Shown in pieces: positions 24,701 to 37,452 of a stretch of DNA of 64,000 nucleotides. The position numbers and the translations under genes were made by a program. Under the pieces are notes generated by a model that was not told the DNA's origin, made no database searches, and saw nothing but the letters and a program-made list of their open reading frames with translations. The stretch comes from Cinclus cinclus (lineage: Eukaryota > Chordata > Aves > Passeriformes > Cinclidae): assembly GCF_963662255.1 (NCBI RefSeq), contig NC_085047.1, positions 98,773,619-98,837,618 on the forward strand. Direction: 5' to 3'. Every line of letters starts with the position of its first letter. The stretch's first letter is position 1.

Positions 24701-27164
24701 TTGAGTCCAGTTTTCTAAGGTAACAAGGCTAATGCCCTTTTTCCTGTCTGTCTGTTAGTCCTCCTACAGCAACACTTTGGGACAGCACAAGCCACATTCT
24801 CCAGGAGCAGAGAAGTCTGGCAGAAGATGAGTTGCATTCCCACAGACTTTGCAACATCCCTGGTTGACAAGCAGAAGCCCAGAGGGAAAAACCACAAAGC
24901 AAGTGCAGCACAAGTCAGTCTGACCTGCTGGGCTGCCCTCACTGTATGTGCCAGGCAGGACATCACATGGGGACCTGAAAGGGACAGGGCTGATTTGCCC
25001 CTTGGCCAAGGACTGTGCCAGCAGTATGGACCTGCACAGGGAAGGATGGGAGAAAGACTAGCAGAAATATCAGTGACTACCAGCAACTAGCAAGTCAAGT
25101 GACTACCAAGTCAAGGGTGAGTGTTAGGAAGGAACATATTCTGTTAGTCCTTTTCCTCAGGGGACAGCCTGTTATTTTGTTATATAAAAGTTATAGAGAG
25201 AAGTAAAACAGAGCAAAGCTCTGCTGTTCTAAGTTTTGGGCCCACACCTCAGTATGCTGTGAACAGCCAATCAAGAAACAAAATCACAGCTATTAAAAGA
25301 GTGTGTGGGCATATCTATACACCCTCAAGGACAATGGCGCTGCCACCAGCAATGTGGATTCTCCCCAGAAGTGAGGCAGTAAAAGGGTGTGTCTGTGTGC
25401 CACAGATGGATGCCCAGGACATTGGGCTGGATTCAGTCACTAAAGCAAAGCATTTGCTGATCCCTCCACACCTGCAATGTCACAAGTTCCCCAACCAGCT
25501 GCCAAGCCCTGTCTCCTATCAGCAGACACTGCCCTGCTACAAATTTAATTTATAAATCACCGCTCTAGAAAGCGCTATTTTTCCTACAAATCAAAACACT
25601 TCCACATACCTCCTCACAGGGCAGCACTTGCTCAGCAACAGATTCCCTCTGTGGTTGAGAAAACTATCTAACAACCCAAAGCCTCCTTTCCTCTCCACTG
25701 TGTTCACTTCACTGCACATCAAGAGTTTTAATGGAAGCTGTTCCCAACCAAACAGCTCATGGCAGGAGCCCCCAGTGTATTTCTACATTGATGGGAAGTC
25801 AGTCTCTCTCTGGAGGGTTTATAAATGAGCCCCTATACTCACAGCTGCCAAATGTTTCATTCTAGACATTTTATCTATGTAAACCAAACAGATATCAAGG
25901 AGAGCAAAGACCTTTGAAATATTTATGAATCAATTAAAGTCCTAAAGATTTCTACTGCACAGTGATAAGGAGCAAATTCTCACATAAAATGCCAAGGCAT
26001 ATAGAGCAACTGATTTTATATGAGTTCAGAAACTGTAGGTTTGCGCAAAGAGAAAGGAAAAAAAGATTAGCTATATACAGATTTAGATAAATATTAGATA
26101 CCCTGAAAGTACTATGAAATAAATTAATGTGACAGAACATACAAACTAAAACAATGTGAAAGGCTTATCAGCCAAAGCTAGAAACTATAAATATGGACTG
26201 ATTTATTGATAGAATACTTTCTGATTGTTTTCTCAACCATTCACTATTACATTAATTTTATGACAGCTGATAAAAGTTTTGTAAAAATACAGGTAATACA
26301 TAATAGCACATCCTTGTTCAATGTGTGCAAAATTTATTCTCCTTCTCTCTGTGTTGCAAAGGTGCTTATTTCTTTCATAAACACCATGTTCTAAGAAACC
26401 TGAATGTGAAAATAAATGGCTTCATTTTGTTGTTTTGGTGTACTCTGTTTCATGAAAATGAAGCATGACTTAGCATGAAGGTGACTGTTCATTATGCACA
26501 ATGGCAGAGAAATGAAGAGTGCAATGACAGAAATGGAGACTTCAAATAGGTTTGAAAAATAACCCCATGCCAATTGGGTAACTGAAATACCATAGAGGCC
26601 TGGATGGTGCCATCTCTCCAAATCTCTCACCATGTGAGAAGACAAGAAAGGAGGAAGGGTCAGGAAAAGGCAAAGCCACACTTCCATATCAATCAATTGT
26701 TCAATATCTTTCCCCTGAATCAAGCTGTGTTCTCCTAACTTGTCTCCTTCATAGTGGTTTTTAAAACTTTGAAATTAAAGCAGTCTAGGCTGATGAAAAA
26801 GTAACCAAATAAACACACCAGAAAACCAATTGCTTGTCTCCAGACACAGTCGCTGCAGGGGCAGGTGCTGCTGGAACACATGTGCATCTTCCCAGGTTAT
26901 TCTAGTGAATTTGTCACTGCAGTAGGAAGGCAGCCACATGCACAAGGGCATCACAGGTACTTGGCACAGTCCACAAACAAAGCCAGGTCCTAAATTTAAC
27001 TCTCTCACTTAGCTGGGAAAAAACTAAAATGTTGTATTCCTTGTATGTTAGTCTTCCAACAGCATCAGAGAAAGGGGGAAAAGAGGAATATTACAATAAA
27101 GCAATTGTAGTTTCCATTTCTAGCTATTTTTTCACCTACATTTTGTTAACACACTTACAGGAAC
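21781..27164. other. Unique non-coding DNA
   Basis: No supported gene. Open frames at 24715-25086 (123 codons, - strand) and 24827-25090 (+ strand) overlap each other and have no recognisable domains. Around 25076-25115 GACTACCA and CAAGTCAAG recur close together, a small local duplication. 25860-26400 is strongly AT-rich. I see no transposon match. Confidence 0.68.
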
Positions 27165-27204
27165 AAAAAAAAAAGAAAAAAAAAAAACAAAACAAAACAA
27201 AAAA
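27165..27204 (+). repeat. A-rich tract grading into AAAAC units
   Basis: A runs with one G are followed by CAAAACAAAACAAAAAA. An AATAAA lies about 70 nt upstream (27094-27099), so a retrocopy tail is conceivable. The upstream 150 nt resembles no gene, however, and no target-site duplication was identified. Simple low-complexity repeat is the safer call. Confidence 0.8.
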
Positions 27205-30200
27205 CCCTAAACTGCAAAACCTCACTATCATCCTTCCTGGAAACTTATTGGGCAAAATGCTTTCCCTTTGGAACATGACAGTTCTTTGAGCATGAAACAT
27301 TTCACCAGCTATTGTCAAACCCATATCCTTACAGAAGAAATAATCCTGTTTTCCCAAGTGCCTTTTAGCTTCCTGACAGCTCCTAGGCTGGCAGGCAGTC
27401 TGTACCTATGGGAGACAAAAAATCAGGCTCCCTGATCTGATGACAGCATTAAGACCCACACTGATATCTAGTTAAAACTTTGTGTGTGCCACCTCTATAA
27501 ATTACTTAAAACTCATACTGTGGGAGCAGACTCCAAAATTTCTAACAATCTTTAGAAAATATTTTTTGCCTCTTCCTTTCAGGGTAAATTACTGCTATTT
27601 AGAAGCTGCAGAGCATGACCCTGCCTGTGCCAGCTCTTCTTCGGAGACAAAACAGAGAGGCAAAAGAAGAGGAGCAAGTGCTCTCTGAGCTGCACTCTTC
27701 CTGGGCAAGAGACAATTCTGTTTGGGTCAGGAAAAAGTCATCTCCTCAAATGGCAATTTATAAAACACTGTGGCTTGTAGAACTAGCTCATACAGCCTCT
27801 AACTGAATGTTTTTTAAAACTGAATGTTTTGAAATTTATGTGAAAACCAACTTCAGAGATTTAAATACTTCAGTGCAAAAGGTGCAAGAGTAGAGATCTT
27901 TTCATTGTATTGCTCTAAAGTAGGTCATAAATGACCCACTGGGAGAGGAAGCCCTTGGAGGACAGCAAGGGACCTGCTAACCATGGGCTGGAGAGCCCTG
28001 GGGTCATGATTAACATTTGGACAAGGAGCCTGCTGCCCACATTAACATCCACCAGCCACACGATGTGCCTGTACCCATACATTAACTGCTGTTACTGCCT
28101 GTTACAGCCCATAAACAGCACAGTGAGAATTGAACCCATGTGCCATTAGCAGCTGAACTGGGCACCTGTGGAGGCAGAAAGGGCTGCTCCATTGGCAGTG
28201 GCATCTCATAGAGCTGCTTCTGCTGTCACCACTCCCCAGCCCTTCTCCTCCACCACCCAGGACAGAAGGATTAGGCTGCTTTGCACTCTTCTCCCTGTTT
28301 GCTCTCTGGGTGGTTTACTTACTCATCTCCTAATTATTCACAGTCCCACTGAAATTTATTTCTATCCCACAGACAGTGATGGTGGAAACAGATGAGACAT
28401 AAAGGAAATTGCTTTTGTACAGAGAAGGAAAGAAAAAAGTCTCTGTAAATAGAGCATGATATTAACAGGCTGATGCCTGACATTAAGCAAAAATAGCATC
28501 TTCTCCAAGAAACTTAATTTGCTATAAAGATCACCAGATATGCAAGGATCTTTGATCTTCACAATTATTCACCCATTAAGCCTCTTGATCTAAATGGCCA
28601 ACACATCTCCTTTTGGGACAGCAATGGGGACTTCTCTTTAAAAGGGGATAATCATGTGTCAAACATGTTTAAGGGAAGAACTGACATTCAGAAGTGAAGC
28701 AGACAGAAAAATAGATCATAATCAGTGGGAAAGTAGAAAATTAACATAAAAATTAATAAAGGTAGGAGTCTGGAATAGAAGTGCAATGAATGCTAAGCAG
28801 ACAAGGATATGCTCCTTCTCTGTCAGCATGCTGGCTCCTCGGGAGAAACACAACTGGTACTTTTGTTTCTTCAGCAGCCTCCCTTGTACATGTGGAAGAA
28901 GTGCCTCACTCACTTTATAGTCCTTTTACCAATGAGAAACTGAACACAACAAGAAACAAGCAATGTCAAAATCTCTAGGGTTTAGAAAATCTTGCTTTAA
29001 CTTCTATAAAGCTTGGAGTCAAAATGCACCACAGACTGCCCCCAGCCTGCATCTGGGCCAGCACAAGGAGGACTGAGTGGGGTTGGCAGCCCCTTGGTGC
29101 ACATCTGCAAGTGCTGCCAGGGCAGGGGTCACTTCAGCTCTGCCCTGCCCCAAGCACCACAAAGGCTGTGACAGAAGGGCATTAGCTCCACCAAAAGGGG
29201 CAAACGAGTGAACTGGCAGCATGTACTGGTTCCAAGGAAATATAAGCACAAACTAGAAAAGGCACAGGAGTGAAGATTCACCTTTAAACACATCTGAAAG
29301 ACATGTAACCACTCAGGACCTGAAGTGAGACAAACCAGATGAGTTCTTGAGACCACAGTATTAGGATTCCCAGGTTAAAACGAGCATCATAAATCTTCGC
29401 TTCATCCAACCAAAATCAACACCGGCCCAGGTGCACGTGGCCCAGGGGCTGGGATGGAAACAGCACTGGCTCACCACATCACCCGGAGATGAGCCTTCAC
29501 TAGCAGAAAAACCTGAGAAGCAGCTGTGCTGCCTTGTCCCAAATGTGAACTTTTCATTCCAGAGAGCAGCACAGCTTCTGTGGTGCTGCAGCGTGGCTGC
29601 TGACCTACAATTCATCCCCAACTCTGCACAGCTGCTGCTGGACTTTTAGAGAGAAAACAATTAGTCAACAATTTAAGGTCGAAAAACAAAGTACTCAGTG
29701 GCATAGAAATGATAGTGAGAGGCATATTCCCTTTCTCACTTGTAGTTATATTATATATACATATATGTATGTATATGGAGGGGAAATATTTATATATGGT
29801 ATGCTGATTTGCTACAGTAAGATAAAAGTCACATTTTCTCATCCTTATAAGAAATTACAACTTCAAAATTAGATGTTATAGTTAACAGAAAATTAACTTA
29901 GGTACACTTCAAATGAAATGAGATTTTAAACAGAAATAACTGCTTCCTATGTGAATCTACCCCTCCAAAATGTGAATCATATGATCTAATTATTTTACCA
30001 GTATATAAACAGTTTGGGTTTTTTCTCTGGCACAGGCTATTAATACACTTTTTCTATTTCTGTCCTGTGTAAACACATTTTTCTCAGGATTTCCATATTT
30101 CAGTACACGGAGGGTATCCTGCAAACAGCACGTTCATGAAGCCATACTGATTGCAATAAGCTATTTATATGCAAAGCACTGAAGTTTCAAGCCATGTGCT

Positions 30201-30541
30201 TTTCATTTTATGTGTACAGTAAAATTACTACAGCTGGACTAAATCCAAACAGAACCTCAAATCCCAGATCAATTACAACTTACTTTATGTGTTTATGCTA
30301 CAATTCATATATGAAATGAGACCATAAGAACCCATAATAATAAAATACTATAAAACTACACAATGCTGTCAATTTTAAATATATTTTTAAATGGATGCAT
30401 TTATCTGACTTTAGATACATTTCTTTCCAAAAGTATGTCAATATCTGCTATAATAGTATATTTGAACTTTCAATGGTCTTCATGCAGTCAGAACAATCTA
30501 ATGAGAATCTTCAGTTGTCAGCAAGAGTGACATAAATGTCT
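27205..30541. other. Unique non-coding DNA
   Basis: No supported gene. 27960-28270 and 29030-29180 are modestly GC-richer. A short duplication ACTGAATGTTTT occurs twice near 27800-27830. Near 28120-28150 the - strand contains GGGTTCAATTCTC, which looks like a tRNA B box, but no tRNA fold accompanies it. The remainder is AT-rich unique sequence. Confidence 0.68.
29746..29776. repeat. AT-rich microsatellite with perfect palindrome
   Basis: A mixed TA/TATG dinucleotide-type repeat. It includes ATACATATATGTAT (29757-29770), a perfect 14-bp palindrome. This is a common kind of AT microsatellite that could extrude a short cruciform. No function is inferred. Confidence 0.8.
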
Positions 30542-31009
30542 TAGGTGTGAGATCCCACCTGGAGCTCTGCATCCAGGCCTGGGGTCCTCAGCACAGCAAA
30601 ACAGGGACCTGTCAGAGCAAATCTAGAGCAGGAGCACAGATGTGATGAGAGGGCTGGAGCACCTCTCCTGAGAGGACAAGATTCCAGGAAGACCTTGGCA
30701 CAAGGAAGAATACAGACTTTTTTCATAGGGCCTGCTGTGATAGGAGAATGGGTAATGGTTTTAAACTGAAAGAGAGTAGATTTAGACTAGATATAAGGAA
30801 GAAATTATTTACTGTGAGTGAGGGTGGTGAGGCACTGGAACAGGGTGCTCAGAGAGGTCGTAAACACCCCAACCCTGGAATGTTCAAGGCCAGGTTGGAT
30901 GGGGCTCTGAACCACCTGGTCTAAGGGGAGATGTTCCTGCCTGTGGCAAGGAGCTGCAAGTCAGTGATCATTAAGGTTCCTTCCAACTCAAGCCACTGTA
31001 TGATTCTAC
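30542..31009 (+). mobile_element. CR1 LINE, 5'-truncated 3' part, internally deleted
   Basis: Recognised by the order of CR1 3'-region landmarks: GAGATCCCACCTGGAG near the start, then GGGCTGGAGCACCTCTCCT, AAGGAAGAAATTATTTACTG, GTGAGGCACTGGAACAGG and TGTTCAAGGCCAGGTTGGAT in its slightly altered form. It ends with TTCCTTCCAACTCAAGCC and the terminal TGATTCTA. Compared with the usual avian CR1 arrangement it lacks the segment between the CTCTCCT block and the GAGAAG block, and the part after GAAGACCTT. It is 5'-truncated, non-coding and immobile. The frame open on the opposite strand here is an artefact. Confidence 0.93.
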
Positions 31010-34000
31010 ACATTAGCAGTTTCTCTTTATATATACATTACTTACTATGGACATATACTTAAAATGATGAGGCCATGTGATTTTGACACCTTAAGGCGTT
31101 GAGTCACTACATGTATTGCTGTATTCATGTCAAACTGATTTTTCTGAATCAATGTAAAAACTGAAGAATTTCAGAAAATACAATTTTCTTGTACAGAAGC
31201 CATTTCTGTTTTCTTCCTCAAACAACTGCCCATAATCAATATCACTATTAATTTAAATCAAGAAGGTAATCAACTCATTCTTTCCCATTCCTTCTTCTAG
31301 AAAGTTAGGGGCTAATTTTTTACTTTAATTGAATTGTATTTATATTCAGTGTTAAGTGCTATTTCAGAACACAGCAAAGGAAACATTTAGTTACTAAGAT
31401 GACAAATGCTTTGATTTTTCAGTAATGTGCCTCATTTTTCCAGCTTAAATTATTCACTGAAGGTGTACATCATTTTTATTCCATGGTCAACCAAACTCTG
31501 ACACAAATTTACTACTTCTTAATGGATTGTTTATTTTATTTTATACAATTAGTTATTCAAAAGCACTCAATATAGGCCAGTAGAAGAAAGAAAAAGAGAA
31601 ACAAATGTTCAGATCTCATCCATGATCTGTATCTAGAATTATTAGCTCACACATGGGTCTCATCTGCCTCGAGTTCAGGAAGAGCGTAAATAAATTAACA
31701 TCATCTTTGAAAGCTAAGGAGGACAATATTAAATCATGAAATCCTGGAAAAGAGCAATTTCTGACTATAATCTCTAAATAGATGGAAACAATTATTGATA
31801 ATTGGTATATTCATTATGATAAAAGACTTAAATCATGTCTGCTCTAGAAACTCTTTCAGGAATGGCCTTGATAGGGAGTCAGAGGATTTCAGCATGCCTG
31901 ATGAAACATAATTCACCTCTTTTGTACATTTCTTCTATGACAGCGACATTTTTCAGAGTGAAAAAGAATTTATTCCCTCTGAGAGAAAAAAAAAACTACA
32001 TATACAGGAATAAGATCTACCAGCTCTTCATGCCAAATATAATCATACTTATGAAACTCATCTATTTAGAAAGTATAATACTGCTAAACTAGTTGCTACA
32101 GTTGATTAATGCAAGCCCTTGTTAAAAACAGATGGCACATGCAAGAATAACTAAACACATTCTGAAGGGTTTCTGATGAGAAAGCCCATTAATTTTCATT
32201 AGTTTCTTATATATACAGAGCAGCAACAGCTGGACCACAAATAATTACAAAATATAAACAGAATGGAAGGCTGAAAGCAGAGACCAGTTCACAACATGTA
32301 TGAACAAGTACTTTTACAGATTTTGAGCAGATTTCAGCTCAAGATTCTCCTGGTCCTGACATTAAAAAAAGAAATCCTCCTTTTGAAGCATCATCTGGCA
32401 ATATATCTATGAAGAGAGGCAGCATTTTCTGTTTTCATGAGTGTACTGAATTAATGTTCATTTATCCAGCCTTTCATGATGGCCTGATTGAGGCCTCATT
32501 GCATCTCCTTTATTTGTATAAGTTGGATGGTGTGTTAAATGAGAGCTTGGAAAACGTTCAGTTAGTAATAATGCTACTTCAGATAGCCCATAAGTCCTGT
32601 AAGATAAAATGCCTGGAATGAAAGAAAAGCCACAGGAGAGGAGAAATTACAAACTCTGTTGAGTGGCCTGAAACCCACACCTTTACCAAAGGCAATGAGA
32701 GCAGCAGGGGCTGCACAAGGAAGGAAACAGCAAAATATACCCTTAAAATCCGAAAAACATCATTACATGTCTGAAAAGCAGGAAGTCAGAGCTGAGGCTG
32801 ACCAGGGCACTGTTCAGCAGCTGCAGCTGATTTTTACATACCATGGACTGGAAGGAGGAAGCACTAAGATGGGCAGCACAGACCTTATGTCAATAGCTCC
32901 ATGCAGCTGGTTCCTCTGAGAGCCACCACGGTGGTGACCAGGTCCAACCCTGCTGCAAAACACCCACGGCACCACACACCTCTCACCAGCAAACCTGTGC
33001 TGGCAGCATGGGGTACCAAGCTCCCCAGGGTCCCCTGGCATCGTGCTCCAGTTCAGCAACCCAACACCAGCCCAATATCCCTCATCCAGAAGTTTGTTGG
33101 TGTGAATCCCATTGCCCCTCACATTGCCCATACAAAACCTGATCAGCATGCTACAGCCATAGTGCCGTATTTCTCTCCCAATATTTCCCACTGCACCATT
33201 AATGCCCAGGGAACATGCCCCTGCTCCTTGGGCAGAGACCACTGCTGAAGGATGGGCAGAAACCACAGTGTCCACCATGTAGGCAGACAAGGTTTCCTGC
33301 ATCCAGCAAAAACAGGGCACTGCTCCAAGCCTCCTTCTCACTCAGGAAGTGAAGAGAACACTGTAAATAATTGTTAAACTTCATTCCACTTCAGTCTGGA
33401 TCAAAATGTACAGCCCTTCTGCAGCTATGAGAGCTCTAATGCCTTCTGCATAGCACTTACAACACCTCCAGATGCAATGTAATATCTAGACCCATTTCTT
33501 TGGAAGCCCTGGAATCATCACGTGAGTTCTTAGTGAAGAAATTTGCATTTCTTCATAATAAGCATTCAAGGAGGAAAAAACAACATCTGGAGCTGAATCC
33601 TCTCTGAGATCATGTATCAGGTCACAACCTCAATATCCTTCAGCTTTCAGAAGGCTAACAGTTTACAATTTAGCCCTTTCCCTATAAAGTCCTTTCAGTT
33701 TCCTTCCTATTACTCTTCTCTAGGACATACACATTTTAAAAAAATTGAACTGCATGGGTCTCCTGGCCTTACCTGAGGCAGGTATCTCCCTCTGCATTTC
33801 TCCTGGCTGTGGTCCTGTCTCATGACATGGCCAGCTGCCAGGAACAGCAGGGGACAACCCCACTGGCTTCCTTCTCAGAAGAGTAAAAAAAGGAAACTGT
33901 GTGAAATGGGATGCTGTATGCTGAACCAATGTTTCCAATAAACTATCATTTTAGGATGGATTAAACACTTCGCTTTCCCTGTATCCTGCAGCATGCTGGA

Positions 34001-36782
34001 GGCAAAAGCTCTTCAAGTTCCCAGAAACACTTCTCCATAGCAAAGAGGATCACAAGAAGAATTGGATTCTAAGGACTCAGTCTATGACAGCCTTCAGTCA
34101 GAAGAAAAGCCTGATGTGAAAAGAGCCAAAGGGAATTCTGGGAGGGGAAATAAACATTGTAGTAAAAAACTAAACAAGTGTGTGCAAGACTTATGCAAGA
34201 AACAGTAATGATGTGAGCCATGTGCAAAGGCTACAAGAGTGTATGCAATTGCTTTCTCTCCCTTAGAAGTCTGCTTTAAGTTCTCTTTTAACAAGAACTA
34301 TAGCTTTGCTTTAATTTTCTCTGATCACAATATAATAGCATTATTATGAAAAATAACAAATTTGCATTTAGAAGACATCTGGAAGAATTATCTTCTCCAG
34401 TTGGCCCTGACAATAAATTCAGGGCATGGAATACTTTCATACTCTTATTATCTACTTCCTTAAGCATCAGCATTGCCTGCAAAGCCAAATGTACCCTTCC
34501 TTGGGATAACAGTGGACTTCAGGCTGCCCAGGAGAGCTGAAGAAGCATCCACACATCCTTGAGAGCAGCCTCCATCAGGAGTTGGGAAGGGAACAGCATT
34601 TCCTAATTAGGTCTGGAGCTGAAGACCAGCCTCAGAGCTTAAACAAGTAATGATCCGTGGGGTTAGACAAAGTCACAGGAAGGGTCTTCACCATGCAGGG
34701 AATTAACAGCATACTTTCTGCTATTTCCCAAAGCACATGCACAAAGCAAATTCACATATAAAATGAACTGAGTTCTCAAGGCAAGGGCCTGGGGGTTTAA
34801 TGGGTGTAGCCAGTATGCTACTCTGACTCTCAATGTTTAAGCAGCAATTACTGGATAAGAGGGGATTCCAAAAACCTGGATGCGTCATAAGGAGTTACAC
34901 CAACCTGTTTGGCTTTCTCAACCCTTACATTCATAAGCCAGTGCTTCTCTGAGTTTGCTCACAAACTTCTCACCAAGCTGTAGAGTACATCCAGCTCTCT
35001 TTAGCAAGCAGCAAGAGAGAACTCTTGCCAGATCTGGCCCCTGGCTAGGGCAGAAGCCAGCCCAGCCCACCTGGGCTGAGCAGCTCAGGAACCAGAGCCC
35101 CTGGGGCCACCCCGATGGTCGAGGGGTAGCCCCAAAGCCCAAACTTCTGAACAAAGCTCTGCCAGCAAGAGGGCTTCTTACAAACAAAACATAAAATGCA
35201 ACATTTCAGAAGGAAACATTTTTACATTTACAGAATCCCATTAAACCTACTGGCAAACCTCCCAAAAATTGCAGCAGGATGCCAGCATTTTACCCTTGAT
35301 ATTTTAAGCCAAAATACCAAAAAACCTCACATATATAAGATGAAAAAAACCCAACCATAAAACAAGATGTGGTCCTTTGGGGATCTTCACCTAGAGACTA
35401 TCAGACATCACATACCATTGCAAAGTCCTTGGTAGGGCCAAGTGCTGTCTCATGCTTTTCTTCTTCAGCCATGTAAACACTATAGTGACATCTCCAGAGA
35501 TAGGAAACCATCTCTTTCCCCAGGGATCCTGTGGACATCTGATCAAAAATGGTGCCGTTTTCCTGGGACTCTTCCCATGGATGCAGGAGATGGTGCTGGA
35601 TGGACGGAGTGGAGCTGCTATCAGGCAGCCCAAGGGAGCACAGTGCCAGAGACAGCAACGGAAGAGCTGGTTCCTGGAGACGTTTTTCCAACTACAAGTC
35701 TAGACAGGAAGCTTGAAAGAAAAAGAGTTGCTTCATAGAGGTTCAGATTTGATTTTTTCCTTTTCAATTAAACGGATATTCCTTTTGCATGATATCATAT
35801 ATTCTATATATGATAGACAAGAAAGAGTGACTCAGGCACATTAAACTTGAGCTTTCCTTTTATTTTTCCATGACATAATGAAAGCTATTCATATTTTTTA
35901 AACGCCTACATCTAAACAATTTCTGGGAAATTACACAGCAAATTTTCTATCCAAATGCTATGTTAAACTAGAATTAAGACTATGTTAAAGTAATAATTAA
36001 GACAATTTACTCATTATAAGTAAATTACAAATTGAAACATAAGTGCCACATTTTCATTTCCTCTAAAACTAGTACTACTACCCATAAAGAAAGTCAAATT
36101 CAAGTGCAAATTGGAAATTAAAATATCAAGCACTACTGCAGAAATGTATAGGAATGACACCAAAGGAGCAACTATGGACTTAAACCTCAAGGAATGGTTT
36201 ATATGGCCCCAGACAGTACTAAAATGAGATTTTGTTTACATGGGGATCTGAGGCCCTGATTGCCTTGTGGTGTGATTGCTTTCCTTCTCCTTAGATAAGA
36301 GATCTGTGGCACCACATCCAGGTCTGATAAAACATTATACCTTTAAAACAAAAAAACATTAGCAAGATAAAGGAAAATAAGAATTGAGTAAAATGGTGGT
36401 GACAATGATTGCATTTCCCACTATTTCACTCACTAGTAAGTGGGAAAGAAGTTAAAAAATTACATTTGGGGGAAAAAAAATTTCATGAACTAGTGTTTTC
36501 AGGAGTAGAGAGAGTGGCTAGATCAGAGTTTGAGAAGTAGTAGACAAATTTCAATTTGTGGGATTCTCCAGCACAACCCAAGTGCAGGTTGCAAAGCTGC
36601 AAATGGAGAACAGGAACAACATACCAGAAACCAAATAGTGAAAGGACATCCCAGTGACAATACCAGGGTCTTCAAATGCCTCCACAGTTCTGGCTGACAT
36701 AAAAATTTACACTTTATTTATGCACTTAAGCAGGTTAGCAGAGTAGTCCCCAGGCATTTGATGCAACCTTGACTTCACCAGT
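31010..36782. other. Unique non-coding DNA with a GC-richer patch
   Basis: No supported gene. 32900-33260 is GC-richer and carries overlapping open frames on both strands (175 codons - at 32814-33341; 115 codons + at 32901-33248) with no recognisable domain. A second GC-rich spot lies at 35030-35130. 31020-31600 and 35750-36130 are strongly AT-rich. No transposon match was seen. Confidence 0.65.
35793..35815. repeat. AT-rich hairpin, 9-bp arms
   Basis: TATCATATA and TATATGATA form perfect 9-bp arms around the 5-nt loop TTCTA, set in AT-rich DNA. It could extrude as a cruciform, but such AT palindromes are common in non-coding DNA. Confidence 0.75.
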
Positions 36783-36873
36783 GCATCCTGGTGTCCCTGC
36801 CCATGGCACGGGGTTGGACAAGATGATCTTTTCAAGGTCCTTTCCAACCAATACAATAGTCTATGATTCTATG
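36783..36873 (+). mobile_element. CR1 LINE, short 3'-terminal fragment
   Basis: About 90 nt of the CR1 3' end: GTGTCCCTGCCCATGGCA, then GGGGTTGGACAAGATGATCT, AAGGTCCTTTCCAACCAA and the terminal CTATGATTCTATG. The 5' part is absent, as expected for severe 5' truncation. The match to the canonical terminus is better than in the 30.5-kb copy, though too short to date reliably. Confidence 0.93.
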
Positions 36874-37326
36874 TTTCTGTCCTTAGCATCTGATCTACTT
36901 GCTTTGTAAAAAAACCCCACTGTAGCCAACATTAATTAACCCAGAGACCTGCAAGGCCAGCCCAAAAGTGGAGTGAGCAAGGATAGCTCCATGGGGAGGC
37001 AAAGGTGGCTCAGAAGACTTTGCCACAGCAGTATCCTCAAGGAGCTGCTGATCCAACACTGAAACTTTACTCTGGCTGTACTTGCAAAGCAGATGGAAGC
37101 TGAAGTGCTGCCTGCAAAGTACTGTTGCTCTCTCAAGAAACTACTATTATGTAGATAAGAAATGGAAAAGTATGTTTTTTACTATAAGCTCTGCTTCAGG
37201 AACACTTTTTTTAGTCATGTCTTATTGTCAAATTAATAATCACATTGAAGTTGCTATGTTGAATTAAGGACAAGGTACAAAGCAAGCAGCTGTAATGCAG
37301 ATCTCTGAAACTGGAAGCTAAGAATA

Positions 37327-37339
37327 TTTTTTTTTTTTT
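37327..37339. repeat. poly(T) homopolymer, 13 nt
   Basis: A pure T run followed by GTATTTCAG. The T-tract plus CAG resembles a 3' splice acceptor. The following sequence contains stop codons and no exon-like content, so it is only a simple repeat. Confidence 0.85.
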
Positions 37340-37401
37340 GTATTTCAGAGGCAAGGATTTTTTATCAAGATTGGCAGCAACAATTTGCATTTCTTATTTT
37401 C

Positions 37402-37452
37402 TTCTAGTACTAGAACTAGAAGAAGTACTAGAAGCACTTTCTAGTACTAGAA
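37402..37452. repeat. Cluster of TTCTAGTACTAGAA palindromes
   Basis: The perfect 14-bp palindrome TTCTAGTACTAGAA occurs at 37402-37415 and 37439-37452. Between them lies a partial copy with AGTACTAGAAG. The whole 51-nt block is built from CTAGAAG/GTACTAG pieces in both orientations. It could be a decayed minisatellite of a palindromic unit, a short inverted duplication, or a cluster of binding sites for a dimeric factor. No gene adjoins it. Confidence 0.85.

Noticed and set aside
27094..27204. AATAAA plus A-rich tract as a processed pseudogene tail
   Set aside because: No gene-like body upstream and no flanking target-site duplication could be identified.
30541..30726. 61-codon open frame on the - strand
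   Set aside because: Antisense to the CR1 copy at 30.5 kb.
35030..35130. GC-rich spot as a CpG-island promoter
   Set aside because: It is only about 100 nt long with very few CpG dinucleotides.
37320..37350. T-run followed by GTATTTCAG as a splice acceptor
   Set aside because: The downstream sequence does not show an open, family-like exon with a donor site.
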